From positions 1-64,000 of the forward strand of contig CABZJM010000003.1 in NCBI GenBank assembly GCA_902526075.1: a stretch of 64,000 bases of DNA. The letters are read 5' to 3'. Both the position numbers and the translations under genes were made by a program. Of the stretch, positions 28,061-39,140 are shown piece after piece (the stretch's first letter is position 1; the number at the start of each line of letters is the position of its first letter). Source of the stretch: an uncultured Bacteroidota bacterium. GTDB lineage: Bacteria > Bacteroidota > Bacteroidia > Flavobacteriales > Flavobacteriaceae. The notes beneath the pieces were generated by a model, which had not been told where the DNA came from, did no database searches, and saw nothing but the letters and a program-made list of their open reading frames with translations.

Positions 28061-28175
28061 ATTCAGGCAAAAGTAAAAAATAATCATTATTAAATACTTT
28101 CCTTAATTTAAAATTTCTATTTTTGCTTTCCCTCTTAAAAATTATGTATAAAAATTTAAAAACCAATTAAATACA

Positions 28176-29117
28176 GTGGCAGCAGCGAATACAAAAGCAA
28201 AAATTTTTAATTGTACGAACAGTCTAGATTTAGCAAAAAATATTTCTAACTCATTTGGTGAAAAACTTGGCAACGTAATTATTTCAAGATTTTCTGATGG
28301 AGAATTTCAACCATCATTTGAAGAATCAATTCGTGGAACCAGAATCTTTATTATAGGCTCGACAAACCCAAGTCCTGAAAACTTGATGGAAATGTTATTA
28401 ATGATAGATGCAGCTAAAAGGGCATCTTCAAGACATATTACAGCTGTTATCCCCTATTTTGGTTGGGCTAGACAAGATAGAAAGGATAAGCCAAGGGTAC
28501 CAATAGCTGCTAAGATGATTGCTAAGATGATTGAGTCCGCAGGGGCAACACGATTAATAACGATGGATTTACATGCTGATCAAATACAAGGGTTTTTTCA
28601 GATACCTGTTGATCATTTGTATGCATCCACAATTTTTATACCTCATGTAATAGGTCTCAAATTAGACAACCTTTGTATCGCTTCACCTGACATGGGTGGC
28701 TCCAAAAGGGCATATGCGTATTCTAAAAATTTAAATTGTGATGTAGTCGTTTGTTATAAACAACGCTCCAAAGCAAATGTTATTTCACATATGGAACTAA
28801 TTGGAAATGTTGATGGAAAAAATGTAATATTAGTTGACGATATGGTAGATACTGCTGGAACATTGTCCAAAGCAGCTGATTTATTAATTGAAAGAGGAGC
28901 TTTGAGTGTAAGAGCTATATGTACGCATGCTATTCTTTCAGGTGATGCTTACTCTAAAATTGAATCTTCAAAATTAGAAGAATTAATTGTTACTGATTCA
29001 GTCCCCAAGATTAAGCCTCATTCTAAAATAAAAGTGTTATCTTGCGCCGATTTATTTTCAGATGTTATGCATAAAGTGCATAATAATCAGTCAATAAGTT
29101 CAAATTTTATAATGTAA
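28176..29117 (+). CDS. prs: Ribose-phosphate pyrophosphokinase
   Basis: GTG start; DLHADQIQGFF, VVCYKQR, ILVDDMVDTAGTLSKAADLL. Confidence 0.95.
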   Translation: MAAANTKAKIFNCTNSLDLAKNISNSFGEKLGNVIISRFSDGEFQPSFEESIRGTRIFIIGSTNPSPENLMEMLLMIDAAKRASSRHITAVIPYFGWARQDRKDKPRVPIAAKMIAKMIESAGATRLITMDLHADQIQGFFQIPVDHLYASTIFIPHVIGLKLDNLCIASPDMGGSKRAYAYSKNLNCDVVVCYKQRSKANVISHMELIGNVDGKNVILVDDMVDTAGTLSKAADLLIERGALSVRAICTHAILSGDAYSKIESSKLEELIVTDSVPKIKPHSKIKVLSCADLFSDVMHKVHNNQSISSNFIM

Positions 29118-29130
29118 ACTTTAAATTAAA

Positions 29131-29817
29131 ATGAAATCAATTACAATAAACGGATCTAAAAGAGAAAGCGTAGGTAAGTCTTCTTCAAAAGCACTACGTA
29201 ATGCTGGACAGATTCCTTGCGTATTATACGGAGGGGATGGACCAATACATTTCTCAGCACCAGAATTGGCATTCTCAAAATTGGTATATACTGCAAATGC
29301 GTATACTGTTGTGATTGCCATGAGTGATAATGAATCTTATTCAGCTGTTTTACAGGATATACAATTCCACCCTGTTTCGGATAAGATTTTACACATAGAT
29401 TTTTACCAATTATTTGATGACAAAAAAATTGCTATGGATATACCGGTGAGATTAGTCGGAAATGCAATCGGGGTAAAGCTTGGTGGAAATCTACAAAGAA
29501 ATAAAAGAAAACTTAGAATTAAAGCTCTTCCGACAAATCTTCCAGATAATATAGAGATTGATATCTCAGAATTAAATATTGGGCATAGAGTATATATAAC
29601 GGAATTGGAAAATGAAAATTATGAATTTTTACATCCTGATAATACTGTTGTTTGTCAAGTAAGAAGAGCGAGGGCTGCACTAGTGGTGGAAACTGAAGAC
29701 GAAGAAGGAGAGGAAGGAGAAGAAACAACTGAAGGTGGAGATACAACTTCTGAAAATGCTGAATCTTCAGAGAAAAAAGAAGGGTCATCTGACGCTGAAA
29801 CACCTGCAGAATCTTAA
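29131..29817 (+). CDS. rplY: 50S ribosomal protein L25/general stress protein Ctc
   Basis: REVSGKSS-like N-terminus ([26 protein letters not shown]), acidic low-complexity C-terminal tail. Confidence 0.92.
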   Translation: MKSITINGSKRESVGKSSSKALRNAGQIPCVLYGGDGPIHFSAPELAFSKLVYTANAYTVVIAMSDNESYSAVLQDIQFHPVSDKILHIDFYQLFDDKKIAMDIPVRLVGNAIGVKLGGNLQRNKRKLRIKALPTNLPDNIEIDISELNIGHRVYITELENENYEFLHPDNTVVCQVRRARAALVVETEDEEGEEGEETTEGGDTTSENAESSEKKEGSSDAETPAES

Positions 29818-29840
29818 GTTAATTTATAATTAATAACTAA

Positions 29841-29880
29841 AAAAGCATTCTGTGATTTGTCAGAATGCTTTTTTTATTTT
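29841..29880 (+). terminator. Rho-independent terminator after rplY
   Basis: AAAAGCATTCTG-TGATTTGT-CAGAATGCTTTT plus T tract. Confidence 0.9.
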
Positions 29881-29905
29881 TGTTTACATTAAAACATCTG
29901 CTATC

Positions 29906-30466
29906 ATGGATAAGTTTTTAATTGTTGGCTTAGGTAATCCTGGTGAAAAGTATTACAATACAAGACATAATATTGGATTTGAATTACTAGATTTTTTCTG
30001 TAAGAAATACGAATCTGAGTTTGAAACTTACAGATTTGGACAAATTTCAAAAATTTCAATAAAAGGTAGCAAAGTGTTATTACTCAAACCAAATACATTT
30101 ATGAATCTTAGTGGAAAATCTGTAAAGTATTGGATGCAACAAGAAAACATAAAGCTTGAAAATATCCTCATTATAGTTGATGATCTAAATCTACCCCTAG
30201 GGAAAATAAGATTTAGAGCAAGAGGAAGTAGCGGTGGTCATAATGGATTAGAAAATATTGAACAAGCTTTAGATTCACTTGAATACCCCAGATTAAGAAT
30301 TGGAATTGGAAATGATAAAAATTCAAACCAAATCGATTTTGTTCTTGGAATATTTAATAGTGATGAATATGACATTATCTATTCAAATTTTGATTTAATA
30401 TCAAAATCTATAAATTCCTTTATTCTTTCAGGAATCACCATTACGATGAATAATTTTAATAACTAA
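29906..30466 (+). CDS. pth: Peptidyl-tRNA hydrolase
   Basis: FLIVGLGNPGEKYYNTRHNIGFELLD; LLKPNTFMNLSGKSV; RGSSGGHNGL. ATG 29906 preferred over track start inside the terminator. Confidence 0.95.
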   Translation: MDKFLIVGLGNPGEKYYNTRHNIGFELLDFFCKKYESEFETYRFGQISKISIKGSKVLLLKPNTFMNLSGKSVKYWMQQENIKLENILIIVDDLNLPLGKIRFRARGSSGGHNGLENIEQALDSLEYPRLRIGIGNDKNSNQIDFVLGIFNSDEYDIIYSNFDLISKSINSFILSGITITMNNFNN

Positions 30467-30475
30467 ATTTACAAC

Positions 30476-31411
30476 TTGATTTCATTAAATATTCAGGATT
30501 ATTTTGAAAACGCCCCCTCAGTTCTTACTGTTGGAACTTTTGACGGTGTTCATCTTGGACACCGAAAACTTATTGATAAAGTTATAAGTATTTCTAAAAG
30601 TAAAAATTTAAGCTCAATTATTTTAACCTTTAGCCCTCACCCAAGAATTGTTTTAAACAACGACGCAGATATTAAATTATTAACTACTCAAACTGAAAAA
30701 AATGAAATTTTTGGGGACTATAACATTGATTATTTATTGACCCAGGATTTTAGTATATCGTTTTCAAAATTATCTCCAATAGAATTTGTAAGAGATATTT
30801 TAGTTAAAAAATTAAATGTTAGGCATATTGTAACCGGATATGATCATCATTTTGGAAAAAACAGAAATGCAAATTCAAATCAACTTATAGAATTTTCTAA
30901 AGATTTTGGTTATGATGTAACTAAGGTGGATGCATTTCACAAAAATAAAGTTTCAATTAGTTCAACAAAAATTAGAAATTTAATTATTCACGGAAAAATT
31001 AATGAAGCGAATGAATTTCTTGGATATCAATTTATTTTGACAGGAAAAGTTATTAGTGGATTAGGAAGAGGTAAAAGTCTTGGTTTTCCAACTGCAAATA
31101 TTCTAATCGATAATCATAAAATCAAACCTGGAAATGGGGTTTATTATATTAGCTCGCTGTTGAAAGGAAAAAACATCAATGGCATGATGAATGTTGGAGT
31201 TAATCCAACATTTAAAGACAAAGGGTATTCAATTGAAATTCATTTTTTTGATTTTAAACAGGATCTATATGACAAGGAAATTTCTATAAGAGTTATAAAA
31301 AAAATTAGAGAAGAAAAAAAATTTGATTCTGCTGATGAGTTAATCATACAGCTACAAATGGACAAAAAAAAATGTTTTGAATTAATCACTAATCTTAAAA
31401 AAACAATTTAA
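30476..31411 (+). CDS. ribF: Bifunctional riboflavin kinase/FAD synthetase
   Basis: LTVGTFDGVHLGHRKLI; GLGRGKSLGFPTANI; GMMNVGVNPTF. TTG start. Confidence 0.93.
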   Translation: MISLNIQDYFENAPSVLTVGTFDGVHLGHRKLIDKVISISKSKNLSSIILTFSPHPRIVLNNDADIKLLTTQTEKNEIFGDYNIDYLLTQDFSISFSKLSPIEFVRDILVKKLNVRHIVTGYDHHFGKNRNANSNQLIEFSKDFGYDVTKVDAFHKNKVSISSTKIRNLIIHGKINEANEFLGYQFILTGKVISGLGRGKSLGFPTANILIDNHKIKPGNGVYYISSLLKGKNINGMMNVGVNPTFKDKGYSIEIHFFDFKQDLYDKEISIRVIKKIREEKKFDSADELIIQLQMDKKKCFELITNLKKTI

Positions 31412-31420
31412 ATTTAGATT

Positions 31421-32689
31421 ATGCTAAAAATATCTTACATAATTGCCAATAAAAAGGAGGTTATAAAATCTCTGAAAAAAAGAAATTTTGATTCGGAAGA
31501 TTTGATAGCCAAATTGATTTCATTAGATGAAAGAAGAAAGTTAATTCAGACAGAATATGAAAATATGCAAGCTGAAACAAATACCATTTCTAAAGAAATC
31601 GGAAAATTATTTAAAGAAGGCAATAAAGATGAAATACCTAATCTTAAGCGAAGAAGTTTAGAAATAAAGAATTCCACCAAAGTTCTTTCCGAGGATTTAA
31701 TTGATGCAAAAAATGAAATAGAACACATTTTGTCTCAAGTTCCCAATACCCCACATGAATCTGTCCCTGTTGGAAATTCATCAGATGATAATTTGGTGAT
31801 ATTTAATTCTAAAACTAAAGAGAAAAACGATTATGTTATTCCACACTGGGAATTGGCAAAAAAGTTTGATTTGATAGACTTTGAATTGGGCACAAAAATC
31901 ACAGGATCTGGATTCCCAGTCTACAAAGGCAAGGGCGCTAAACTCCAAAGGGCACTTATATCATTTTTCTTAGATTCTAACATTGATTTGGGGTACGATG
32001 AGGTACAAGTACCATATTTAGTGAATGAGGACTCTGCCTTCGGGACTGGACAATTACCAGACAAAGAGGGGCAAATGTATCAAGTCCCTGAGGATAAATT
32101 ATTTCTTATTCCAACTTCAGAAGTCCCGATAACTAATATTTTTAGAGATGAAATTATTGAAGAGTCAAATTTACCAATTTTAAAAACTGGATATAGTCCT
32201 TGTTTCAGAAGGGAGGCTGGAAGTTATGGATCTGATGTGCGAGGTTTGAATAGACTCCATCAGTTTGATAAGGTGGAAATTGTTAGGGTTGAGCACCCAG
32301 ATAAATCTTATGATTCATTAAATATAATGAAAGACCAAATAAAGGGAATTATTGAAAAGTTAGAACTACCATTTCGAATAATTACATTATGTGGAGGTGA
32401 TTTAGGTTTTACATCAGCTTTGACTTACGATTTTGAAATTTATTCTCCAGCTCAAGAAAAGTGGCTAGAAGTCTCATCGGTTTCTAATTTTGAAACATTT
32501 CAATCAAATAGATTAAAGATTAGGTATAGAAATGCGCTAGGTAAAACCAGCCTTGTTCACACATTAAATGGCAGTTCGCTGGCATTACCAAGAGTTCTTG
32601 CGACAATACTTGAGAACTTTCAAACAAAAGACGGAATTATGATTCCTAATGTGTTACAAGAATACACCGGATTTTCTATAATAAAATAA
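31421..32689 (+). CDS. serS: Seryl-tRNA synthetase
   Basis: PNTPHESVPVG; PTSEVPITNIFRDEI; CFRREAGSYGSDVRGLNRLHQFDKVE. Confidence 0.95.
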   Translation: MLKISYIIANKKEVIKSLKKRNFDSEDLIAKLISLDERRKLIQTEYENMQAETNTISKEIGKLFKEGNKDEIPNLKRRSLEIKNSTKVLSEDLIDAKNEIEHILSQVPNTPHESVPVGNSSDDNLVIFNSKTKEKNDYVIPHWELAKKFDLIDFELGTKITGSGFPVYKGKGAKLQRALISFFLDSNIDLGYDEVQVPYLVNEDSAFGTGQLPDKEGQMYQVPEDKLFLIPTSEVPITNIFRDEIIEESNLPILKTGYSPCFRREAGSYGSDVRGLNRLHQFDKVEIVRVEHPDKSYDSLNIMKDQIKGIIEKLELPFRIITLCGGDLGFTSALTYDFEIYSPAQEKWLEVSSVSNFETFQSNRLKIRYRNALGKTSLVHTLNGSSLALPRVLATILENFQTKDGIMIPNVLQEYTGFSIIK

Positions 32690-32695
32690 TTTATT

Positions 32696-33472
32696 TTGCG
32701 ATTTGTAACACCAAAAAAATCATTAGGTCAACATTTTTTAAATGATATAAGTATTGCAAAAAAAATTGTTGAATCTTTATCACCCTGCCAAAATATTTTA
32801 GAGATAGGACCAGGAACTGGAATTCTGACACAATTCTTAATAAAGAAAAACAATAATTTAAAGCTGGTTGAAATTGATAATGAATCAGTTAGTTATTTAA
32901 TCTCAGAATTAAAGATAGATAAGAATATAATTTACAACCAAGATTTCTTAAATCTAAATCTTTCGAAATTATTTGAAAACAATAATTTTTCAATTATTGG
33001 AAATTTCCCATACAATATTTCTTCACAAATTGTTTTTAAAATTATTGAAAATAGAAAATTAATAGCTGAAATGTGTGGAATGTTTCAGCATGAAGTAGCA
33101 GAAAGAATTTGTGAAAATGAGGGATCTAAGAAATATGGAATAATTTCTGTTATAACACAGGCTTTTTACGAAACTAAATTATTGTTTGAGGTTTCTAATA
33201 ATTTTTTCTCTCCTCCACCCAAAGTAAATTCTGCTGTAATTTTATTCAAAAGAAAAAAAAATTTAAAAATAAATTGTGATGAAAAATTATTTTTCAGCAT
33301 TGTAAAACTTTCTTTTCAACAAAGAAGAAAAATATTAAGAAATAGCTTAAAACAAATTAATTTAAGTGAAAATTTAAGAGAACATATTATCTTTGATAAA
33401 AGACCGGAACAATTATCTGTTGATCAATTTATTGATTTAACCAATTTAATTAATCAAGATTTAAAACATTAA
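32696..33472 (+). CDS. rsmA: 16S rRNA (adenine1518/1519-N6)-dimethyltransferase
   Basis: KKSLGQHFLND; EIGPGTGILTQFL; IIGNFPYNISSQI. TTG start. Confidence 0.95.
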   Translation: MRFVTPKKSLGQHFLNDISIAKKIVESLSPCQNILEIGPGTGILTQFLIKKNNNLKLVEIDNESVSYLISELKIDKNIIYNQDFLNLNLSKLFENNNFSIIGNFPYNISSQIVFKIIENRKLIAEMCGMFQHEVAERICENEGSKKYGIISVITQAFYETKLLFEVSNNFFSPPPKVNSAVILFKRKKNLKINCDEKLFFSIVKLSFQQRRKILRNSLKQINLSENLREHIIFDKRPEQLSVDQFIDLTNLINQDLKH

Positions 33473-33474
33473 AG

Positions 33475-34845
33475 TTGAAAAAAAATGAAAAACATACAAA
33501 ATTCGCTCTTACAGATGAGCTAATTTCTGAAACTTTAGAGTTGGTTAAATCATCTGATGAAAAATCTATTGTAAAAATTTTTTCTAATTACCACCATGCC
33601 GATATAGCTGAGATTCTTGAAGAACTAAATTCTAATGCTGCAACTTATATTATCAAATTATTAGATTCAGAAAAGACATCTGATGTTCTTATGGAATTAG
33701 ATGACGATTATCGTGAAAAAATTCTTAAAAACTTATCTGTACAGGAAATTGCAGAGGAGGTTGAAGAATTGGACTCGGATGATGCTACTGATATTATTTC
33801 AGAGCTTCCAGAAGAAAAACAGAAGAAAGTTATATCCAAAATATCAGATGCAGAGCACAAGGCAGATATAAAAGAATTACTTAAATACGATGAAGATTCA
33901 GCTGGTGGTTTGATGGCGAAAGAACTTATTAAAGTAAATGAAAATTGGTCAGTAACTAGATGCGTAAAAGAAATGAGAACTCAAGCTTCTGAGGTTACGA
34001 GGGTTCATTCAGTTTATGTAGTAGACAATGACGATATTCTCTTAGGTCGTTTATCACTGAAAGATTTACTGGTTGCTAATCAAAAAACAAAAATTAAGTC
34101 TATTTATAAAAAAAATGTTGATCATGTATTTGATACTGACTCCGCTGAATCAGTAGCTAGCACAATGCAAAAGTATGATCTTGGTGCAATTCCAGTTGTA
34201 AATAAAAAAAAGAAATTATTAGGAAGAATTACTATTGATGATATAGTAGATTTAATAAAAGAAGAAGCTGAAGAGGATTACCAATTAGCCGCTGGTATTT
34301 TACAAGATGTAGATGTAGATGATTCAATTTTTGAATTGACCCGAGCTAGGCTTCCATGGTTAATTGTTGGTCTAATTGGAGGCATTGGTGCTGCTTTTGT
34401 GATGGGTGGATTTGATGAAATTTTACTTCAGCATAAAATCTTATTTTATTTTACTCCTCTTATTGCGGCTATGGCTGGAAATGTTGGCGTACAATCAAGT
34501 GCAATAATTGTTCAAGGATTGGCAAATGATGAAATAAAGGGTAGTATTAATAATAGATTATTTAAGGAAACTCTGTTATCTATTCTAAACGGGGTAATTT
34601 TAGCTGGATTACTATTCCTGTTTATTTATTTTTGGAAAGGTGAGATCGATATTGCTCTAGCTTTATCAATCGCATTAGTTGCTGTTGTTATTGTCGCGGG
34701 TATTATAGGAACTTTTATTCCACTATTTTTAAATAAAAGGGGTATTGACCCGGCAATTGCCACTGGTCCTTTTATAACCACAAGCAATGATATATTTGGA
34801 ATTTTGATTTATTTTATGGTAGCCAAGCTCATTCTTCAAATCTAG
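33475..34845 (+). CDS. mgtE: Magnesium transporter MgtE
   Basis: MgtE N domain, CBS pair, C-terminal TM region GNVGVQSSAIIVQGLA. Confidence 0.95.
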   Translation: MKKNEKHTKFALTDELISETLELVKSSDEKSIVKIFSNYHHADIAEILEELNSNAATYIIKLLDSEKTSDVLMELDDDYREKILKNLSVQEIAEEVEELDSDDATDIISELPEEKQKKVISKISDAEHKADIKELLKYDEDSAGGLMAKELIKVNENWSVTRCVKEMRTQASEVTRVHSVYVVDNDDILLGRLSLKDLLVANQKTKIKSIYKKNVDHVFDTDSAESVASTMQKYDLGAIPVVNKKKKLLGRITIDDIVDLIKEEAEEDYQLAAGILQDVDVDDSIFELTRARLPWLIVGLIGGIGAAFVMGGFDEILLQHKILFYFTPLIAAMAGNVGVQSSAIIVQGLANDEIKGSINNRLFKETLLSILNGVILAGLLFLFIYFWKGEIDIALALSIALVAVVIVAGIIGTFIPLFLNKRGIDPAIATGPFITTSNDIFGILIYFMVAKLILQI

Positions 34846-35265
34846 ATGAAAAATATTCTCATATTGTGTACAGGTAATTCGTGCAGAAGTCAAATGGCCC
34901 ATGGCTATCTTGGAAAACTATTAGTAAAACAAGCAAACATTTATAGTGCAGGAATAGAAAAACATGGTCTCAACCCCTATGCTGTTTTGGTAATGAAAAA
35001 GGATGGTATTGATATTTCATGTAACTCTTCTAATGTGATTGATGAATATATGTCGATTCAATTTGATTATATAATAACTGTTTGTGATCATGCCAATGAA
35101 ACTTGTCCATATATTCCTTCAAAAAACGCTGTAAGAATTCATAAAAATTTTCTTGACCCTTCAGCTACAAAAATTGATGATGAGGATGAGAAAATAATAA
35201 AGTATATCAAATGTAGGGATGAAATAAAGGGTTTCTGTATCGATTTTGAGCAAAAAATATTCTAA
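34846..35265 (+). CDS. Low-molecular-weight phosphatase / arsenate reductase-like (ArsC) protein
   Basis: ILILCTGNSCRSQMAHGYL P-loop; VCDHANETCPYIP. Confidence 0.85.
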   Translation: MKNILILCTGNSCRSQMAHGYLGKLLVKQANIYSAGIEKHGLNPYAVLVMKKDGIDISCNSSNVIDEYMSIQFDYIITVCDHANETCPYIPSKNAVRIHKNFLDPSATKIDDEDEKIIKYIKCRDEIKGFCIDFEQKIF

Positions 35266-35735
35266 ACATAATTTTCAAGATTTTTTCCAGAAAGATGAAT
35301 AATACTCCATCCTTCAACAATTTCAGCTCCTCTATTTTTGTAAAATTCAATTGCGTTTATATTCCAGTCTATAACATTCCAAGAAATTCTTTTAGCTCCA
35401 GATTCTTTACCATGCAAAATTACTTTATCTAAAAGTTTACTTCCTATTCCTTGACCACGCATTTTTTTCGTAACAACAAGATCTTCTAGATGTAGAGTTT
35501 TTCCTTTCCATGTTGAAAATCTATTATAAATTATTGCTGCACCAACAATTTTATTGTCAACTTCTGCAACAAAACAATGAAACAGTGGATTTTCATATTC
35601 AAAACCCATTTTTTGGAGATCTTTTTCATCAATTTCAACTTCATCAGGTTCCTTTTCGAAAATTGCCAATTCTACTATTAAGTTATGAACTTGTTTCATG
35701 TCTTCCTTGACAGCATTTCTAATTTTAATTTTCAT
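35262..35735 (-). CDS. GNAT family N-acetyltransferase
   Basis: LHLEDLVVTKKMRGQGIGSKLLDKV; NAIEFYKNRGAEIVEGW. Confidence 0.88.
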   Translation of the reverse strand: MKIKIRNAVKEDMKQVHNLIVELAIFEKEPDEVEIDEKDLQKMGFEYENPLFHCFVAEVDNKIVGAAIIYNRFSTWKGKTLHLEDLVVTKKMRGQGIGSKLLDKVILHGKESGAKRISWNVIDWNINAIEFYKNRGAEIVEGWSIIHLSGKNLENYV

Positions 35736-35801
35736 ATCCTCAATGTAATTATTTTATTTTCAAGAAAAAAAATATCAAAAATATATTGAATTCTAATATA
35801 T

Positions 35802-38800
35802 TTGCCCAAAATTTATTTGGTGACAAATAAAAGTTTTTTCACAAATTTTGAAGAGTCTTTAATTTTGCAAAGACTCTGGAATTTCATTGCCCAAAACCAA
35901 ATAATTAGGATAAAAGGTCTATTGGGCTCTTCATTATCTTTTTATTGTTCTGCAATTATAAAAAAATCTTTAAAACCATCTTTATTTGTTTTTAATAACA
36001 AAGAAGAGTCCTTATATTTTTTAAATGACATAGAAACTCTTAATCCTGAGAAGAAAATTTTTTACTTCCCTCAATTATCAAAGGAATCATATTCTAATAA
36101 ATACCCTAACAATTATAATCTGCTACAAAGAACTGAGGTAATTGAATATCTAAATTTTTCAAAAAATAAAAATTCAATAATAGTAACTCATGTTAATGCA
36201 ATTGCAGTCAATCAGATAAATAAGACGGAGATTAAAAAAAATTCGATTAATCTAAAATTGAATCAAAATATTTCTTTTGATAAACTAAATGAACAATTAT
36301 TTGAGTTGGAATTTAGAAGGGAAGATTTTGTAGTTGAACCAGGAGAGTTTGCTGTCAGGGGAGGTATATTAGATATTTTTCCTTATTCTAGTCAAACACC
36401 ATTTAGAATCGAATTTTTTGGAGATGAAATCACAAGAATACGTTCATTTGACATTGAATCTCAAAGGTCGGATCAGGATCACTCCTCGGTCAAAATAATT
36501 TCTAATATTCAGGTCTCAAATAAATCAAAAAATATTCAAAATATATTTGAAATTCTTTTTAATGATACAACTATATTTTTTCAATGTTTAAAATCATTTA
36601 ATTCACAACTTGAAAGCATAGTAGACTCAGCAAAAGTAAATTATGAGAATTGCTCAAAGAGACATGAATTTGTAAGTCCAGAAAATTTATATGTCAACTT
36701 AGATTTGGTAAATCAAAAACTTCAAAATTTTAAAATCATTGAATTCAATTCGATTAGCTCAAAAGTTGATTTCAAAATAAACATTCAGCCACAACCTTCA
36801 TTCAATAAAAGCTTTAATCTCCTCTTTGCAAATATTACTAAAAAGAAAAAAGATGGTTATAAAGTAAATTTGTGTTGTACAAATAATCAACAAAAAAATA
36901 GATTGAGACAAATCTTTGAAGATTTAGATAATGATGGTATTGTTGAGCCTGTTGTTCTTCCGTTATCAGCTGGATTTATTGATTTAGATAATAAGATTAT
37001 TTTTTATACTGATCATCAGATTTTTGAAAGATACCATAAGTTCAAGTTTAGAAAAAGATTTAATAATAAACTATCAATTGCCTTAAAACAATTAAATAAT
37101 CTTAGTAAAGGAGATTATGTTACACATATTGATCACGGCATCGGAAAATTTGGCGGCCTACAACAGATAGATATTGACGGAAAAATTCAAGAGTCAATAA
37201 AAATTATTTATGGTGAAAGAGATGTTTTATTTCTAAGTGTTCATGCTATTCACAAGATTTCAAAATATAATGGTAAAGATGGAAAGGTTCCTAGATTATA
37301 TAAACTAGGAAGTAAAGCATGGGCTTTGTTAAAACAAAAAACTAAGAAAAACGTAAAAAAAATAGCATATGATTTAATCAAGGTTTACGCAGAAAGGAAA
37401 CAAAAAAAAGGATTTAAATACGACAAAGACAGCTATTTACAAAATGAGCTTGAGGCCTCATTTATATATGAAGATACAGAAGATCAGCTTAAGGTAACAC
37501 AAGAAATTAAGAATGATATGGAAAGTGAACAACCAATGGACAGGTTAGTATGTGGAGATGTAGGATTTGGAAAAACCGAATTAGCAATTAGAGCCGCATT
37601 TAAAGCTGTTGACAATAATAAACAAGTAGCAGTATTAGTCCCAACAACCATTTTAGCCTTCCAGCATTTTAAGACTTTTTCTTCTAGGCTCGAAGAACTT
37701 CCTGTTTCAGTTGATTACCTTAACAGATTCAAAACTAATAAAGAAAAATCAATAATAATTGAAAAGCTAAATGAGGGTAAGATTGATATTATTATCGGAA
37801 CACATCAACTTGTTAATGACAAGATTAAGTACAAAGATTTAGGTTTATTGATTATTGATGAAGAACAAAAGTTTGGTGTTGCTGTTAAAGACAAGCTAAA
37901 ATCAATTCGAAAAAATGTTGATGTATTAACCCTTTCAGCTACACCTATTCCAAGAACGCTTCAATTTAGCTTAATGGCTGCTAGAGATTTATCTTTAATT
38001 ACGACCCCACCTCCAAATAGATATCCAATTGAGACATCTGTAATAAGATTTGATGCAAATATTATTTCTCAATCAATAAGATATGAGATAGAAAGAGGTG
38101 GACAAGTTTTTTTTGTGAATAATAAAATTCAAAATATCGAAGAGATATCAAGTCTTCTTCAAAACTTAATACCAGAAGCTCGTATTTCTGTAGCGCATGG
38201 AAGGTTAAACGGAAAAACATTAGAATCATTAATGATAAAATTCATAAACCGAAAATTTGATGTGCTTGTTAGTACCACTATTATTGAAAGTGGTCTAGAT
38301 GTACCAAATGCGAATACCATTTTTATAAATAATGCAAATAATTTTGGATTAAGTGATTTACATCAGATGAGAGGACGAGTTGGTAGAAGTAATAAAAAGG
38401 CCTTTTGCTATTTAATAACTCCAGATTTTTTCAAGATGACAGACGAGGCAAAAAAAAGAATTACTGCACTTGATTATTATTCCGAACTAGGTAGTGGTTT
38501 CAACATCGCAATGAAGGACTTAGAAATACGTGGTGCAGGTGATTTGTTGGGTGGTGAACAAAGTGGATTTATCAATGAAATGGGTTTTGAAACATATCAA
38601 AAAATACTTGACGAGGCAATAAACGAATTAAAAGAAGATAGTTTTAAAAATCTTGATTTAGAAAAAAATAAATTCTCCAAAAAAGTAAATGTGGTTTTTG
38701 AAACAGATCTTGAATTAATGTTTCCAAACAACTATATAAATTCAAGTAATGAGAGACTAAAACTATATACCCAATTGAATAAGATTTGTGAATTGGACGA

Positions 38801-39140
38801 ACTAAACTCATTCAAATTAGAATTAATTGACAGATTTGGAACATTACCAAATGTTGTAGTTGAATTACTTAATAGTCTAAAGTTAAGATGGCTTGCTGGT
38901 GCATTAGGATTTGATAAAATTGTGTTGAAAAAAAATATCCTAATTTCCTACATGAAAAATTTCGATTCAAATGAACAAAAGAAAAAGCTTGATAAATTAT
39001 TTGACTATTCTAACTTAAACCCACATTCAATTTCTTTTTCTCAAAAAAAATTAGCGGACGGTGATAGATTTACAGTCAAAATTATAAATATTGATTCAAT
39101 ATCAAAGGCAATTAAAGTATTCGAAGATATTAATACTTAA
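35802..39140 (+). CDS. mfd: Transcription-repair coupling factor
   Basis: DYVTHIDHGIGKFGGLQ; MDRLVCGDVGFGKTELAIRAAFKA; IIDEEQKFGV; HQMRGRVGRS. True start may be 35817 or 35820. Confidence 0.95.
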   Translation: MPKIYLVTNKSFFTNFEESLILQRLWNFIAQNQIIRIKGLLGSSLSFYCSAIIKKSLKPSLFVFNNKEESLYFLNDIETLNPEKKIFYFPQLSKESYSNKYPNNYNLLQRTEVIEYLNFSKNKNSIIVTHVNAIAVNQINKTEIKKNSINLKLNQNISFDKLNEQLFELEFRREDFVVEPGEFAVRGGILDIFPYSSQTPFRIEFFGDEITRIRSFDIESQRSDQDHSSVKIISNIQVSNKSKNIQNIFEILFNDTTIFFQCLKSFNSQLESIVDSAKVNYENCSKRHEFVSPENLYVNLDLVNQKLQNFKIIEFNSISSKVDFKINIQPQPSFNKSFNLLFANITKKKKDGYKVNLCCTNNQQKNRLRQIFEDLDNDGIVEPVVLPLSAGFIDLDNKIIFYTDHQIFERYHKFKFRKRFNNKLSIALKQLNNLSKGDYVTHIDHGIGKFGGLQQIDIDGKIQESIKIIYGERDVLFLSVHAIHKISKYNGKDGKVPRLYKLGSKAWALLKQKTKKNVKKIAYDLIKVYAERKQKKGFKYDKDSYLQNELEASFIYEDTEDQLKVTQEIKNDMESEQPMDRLVCGDVGFGKTELAIRAAFKAVDNNKQVAVLVPTTILAFQHFKTFSSRLEELPVSVDYLNRFKTNKEKSIIIEKLNEGKIDIIIGTHQLVNDKIKYKDLGLLIIDEEQKFGVAVKDKLKSIRKNVDVLTLSATPIPRTLQFSLMAARDLSLITTPPPNRYPIETSVIRFDANIISQSIRYEIERGGQVFFVNNKIQNIEEISSLLQNLIPEARISVAHGRLNGKTLESLMIKFINRKFDVLVSTTIIESGLDVPNANTIFINNANNFGLSDLHQMRGRVGRSNKKAFCYLITPDFFKMTDEAKKRITALDYYSELGSGFNIAMKDLEIRGAGDLLGGEQSGFINEMGFETYQKILDEAINELKEDSFKNLDLEKNKFSKKVNVVFETDLELMFPNNYINSSNERLKLYTQLNKICELDELNSFKLELIDRFGTLPNVVVELLNSLKLRWLAGALGFDKIVLKKNILISYMKNFDSNEQKKKLDKLFDYSNLNPHSISFSQKKLADGDRFTVKIINIDSISKAIKVFEDINT

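Noticed and set aside
27981-28166. Track ORF (61 aa, minus)
   Set aside because: Runs through the tRNA-Leu(CAA) gene; translation of tRNA sequence, not a protein.
29690-29817. Acidic repeat-like tail [30 protein letters not shown]
   Set aside because: Low-complexity acidic C-terminal tail consistent with L25/Ctc-type proteins in Bacteroidota; not a separate element.
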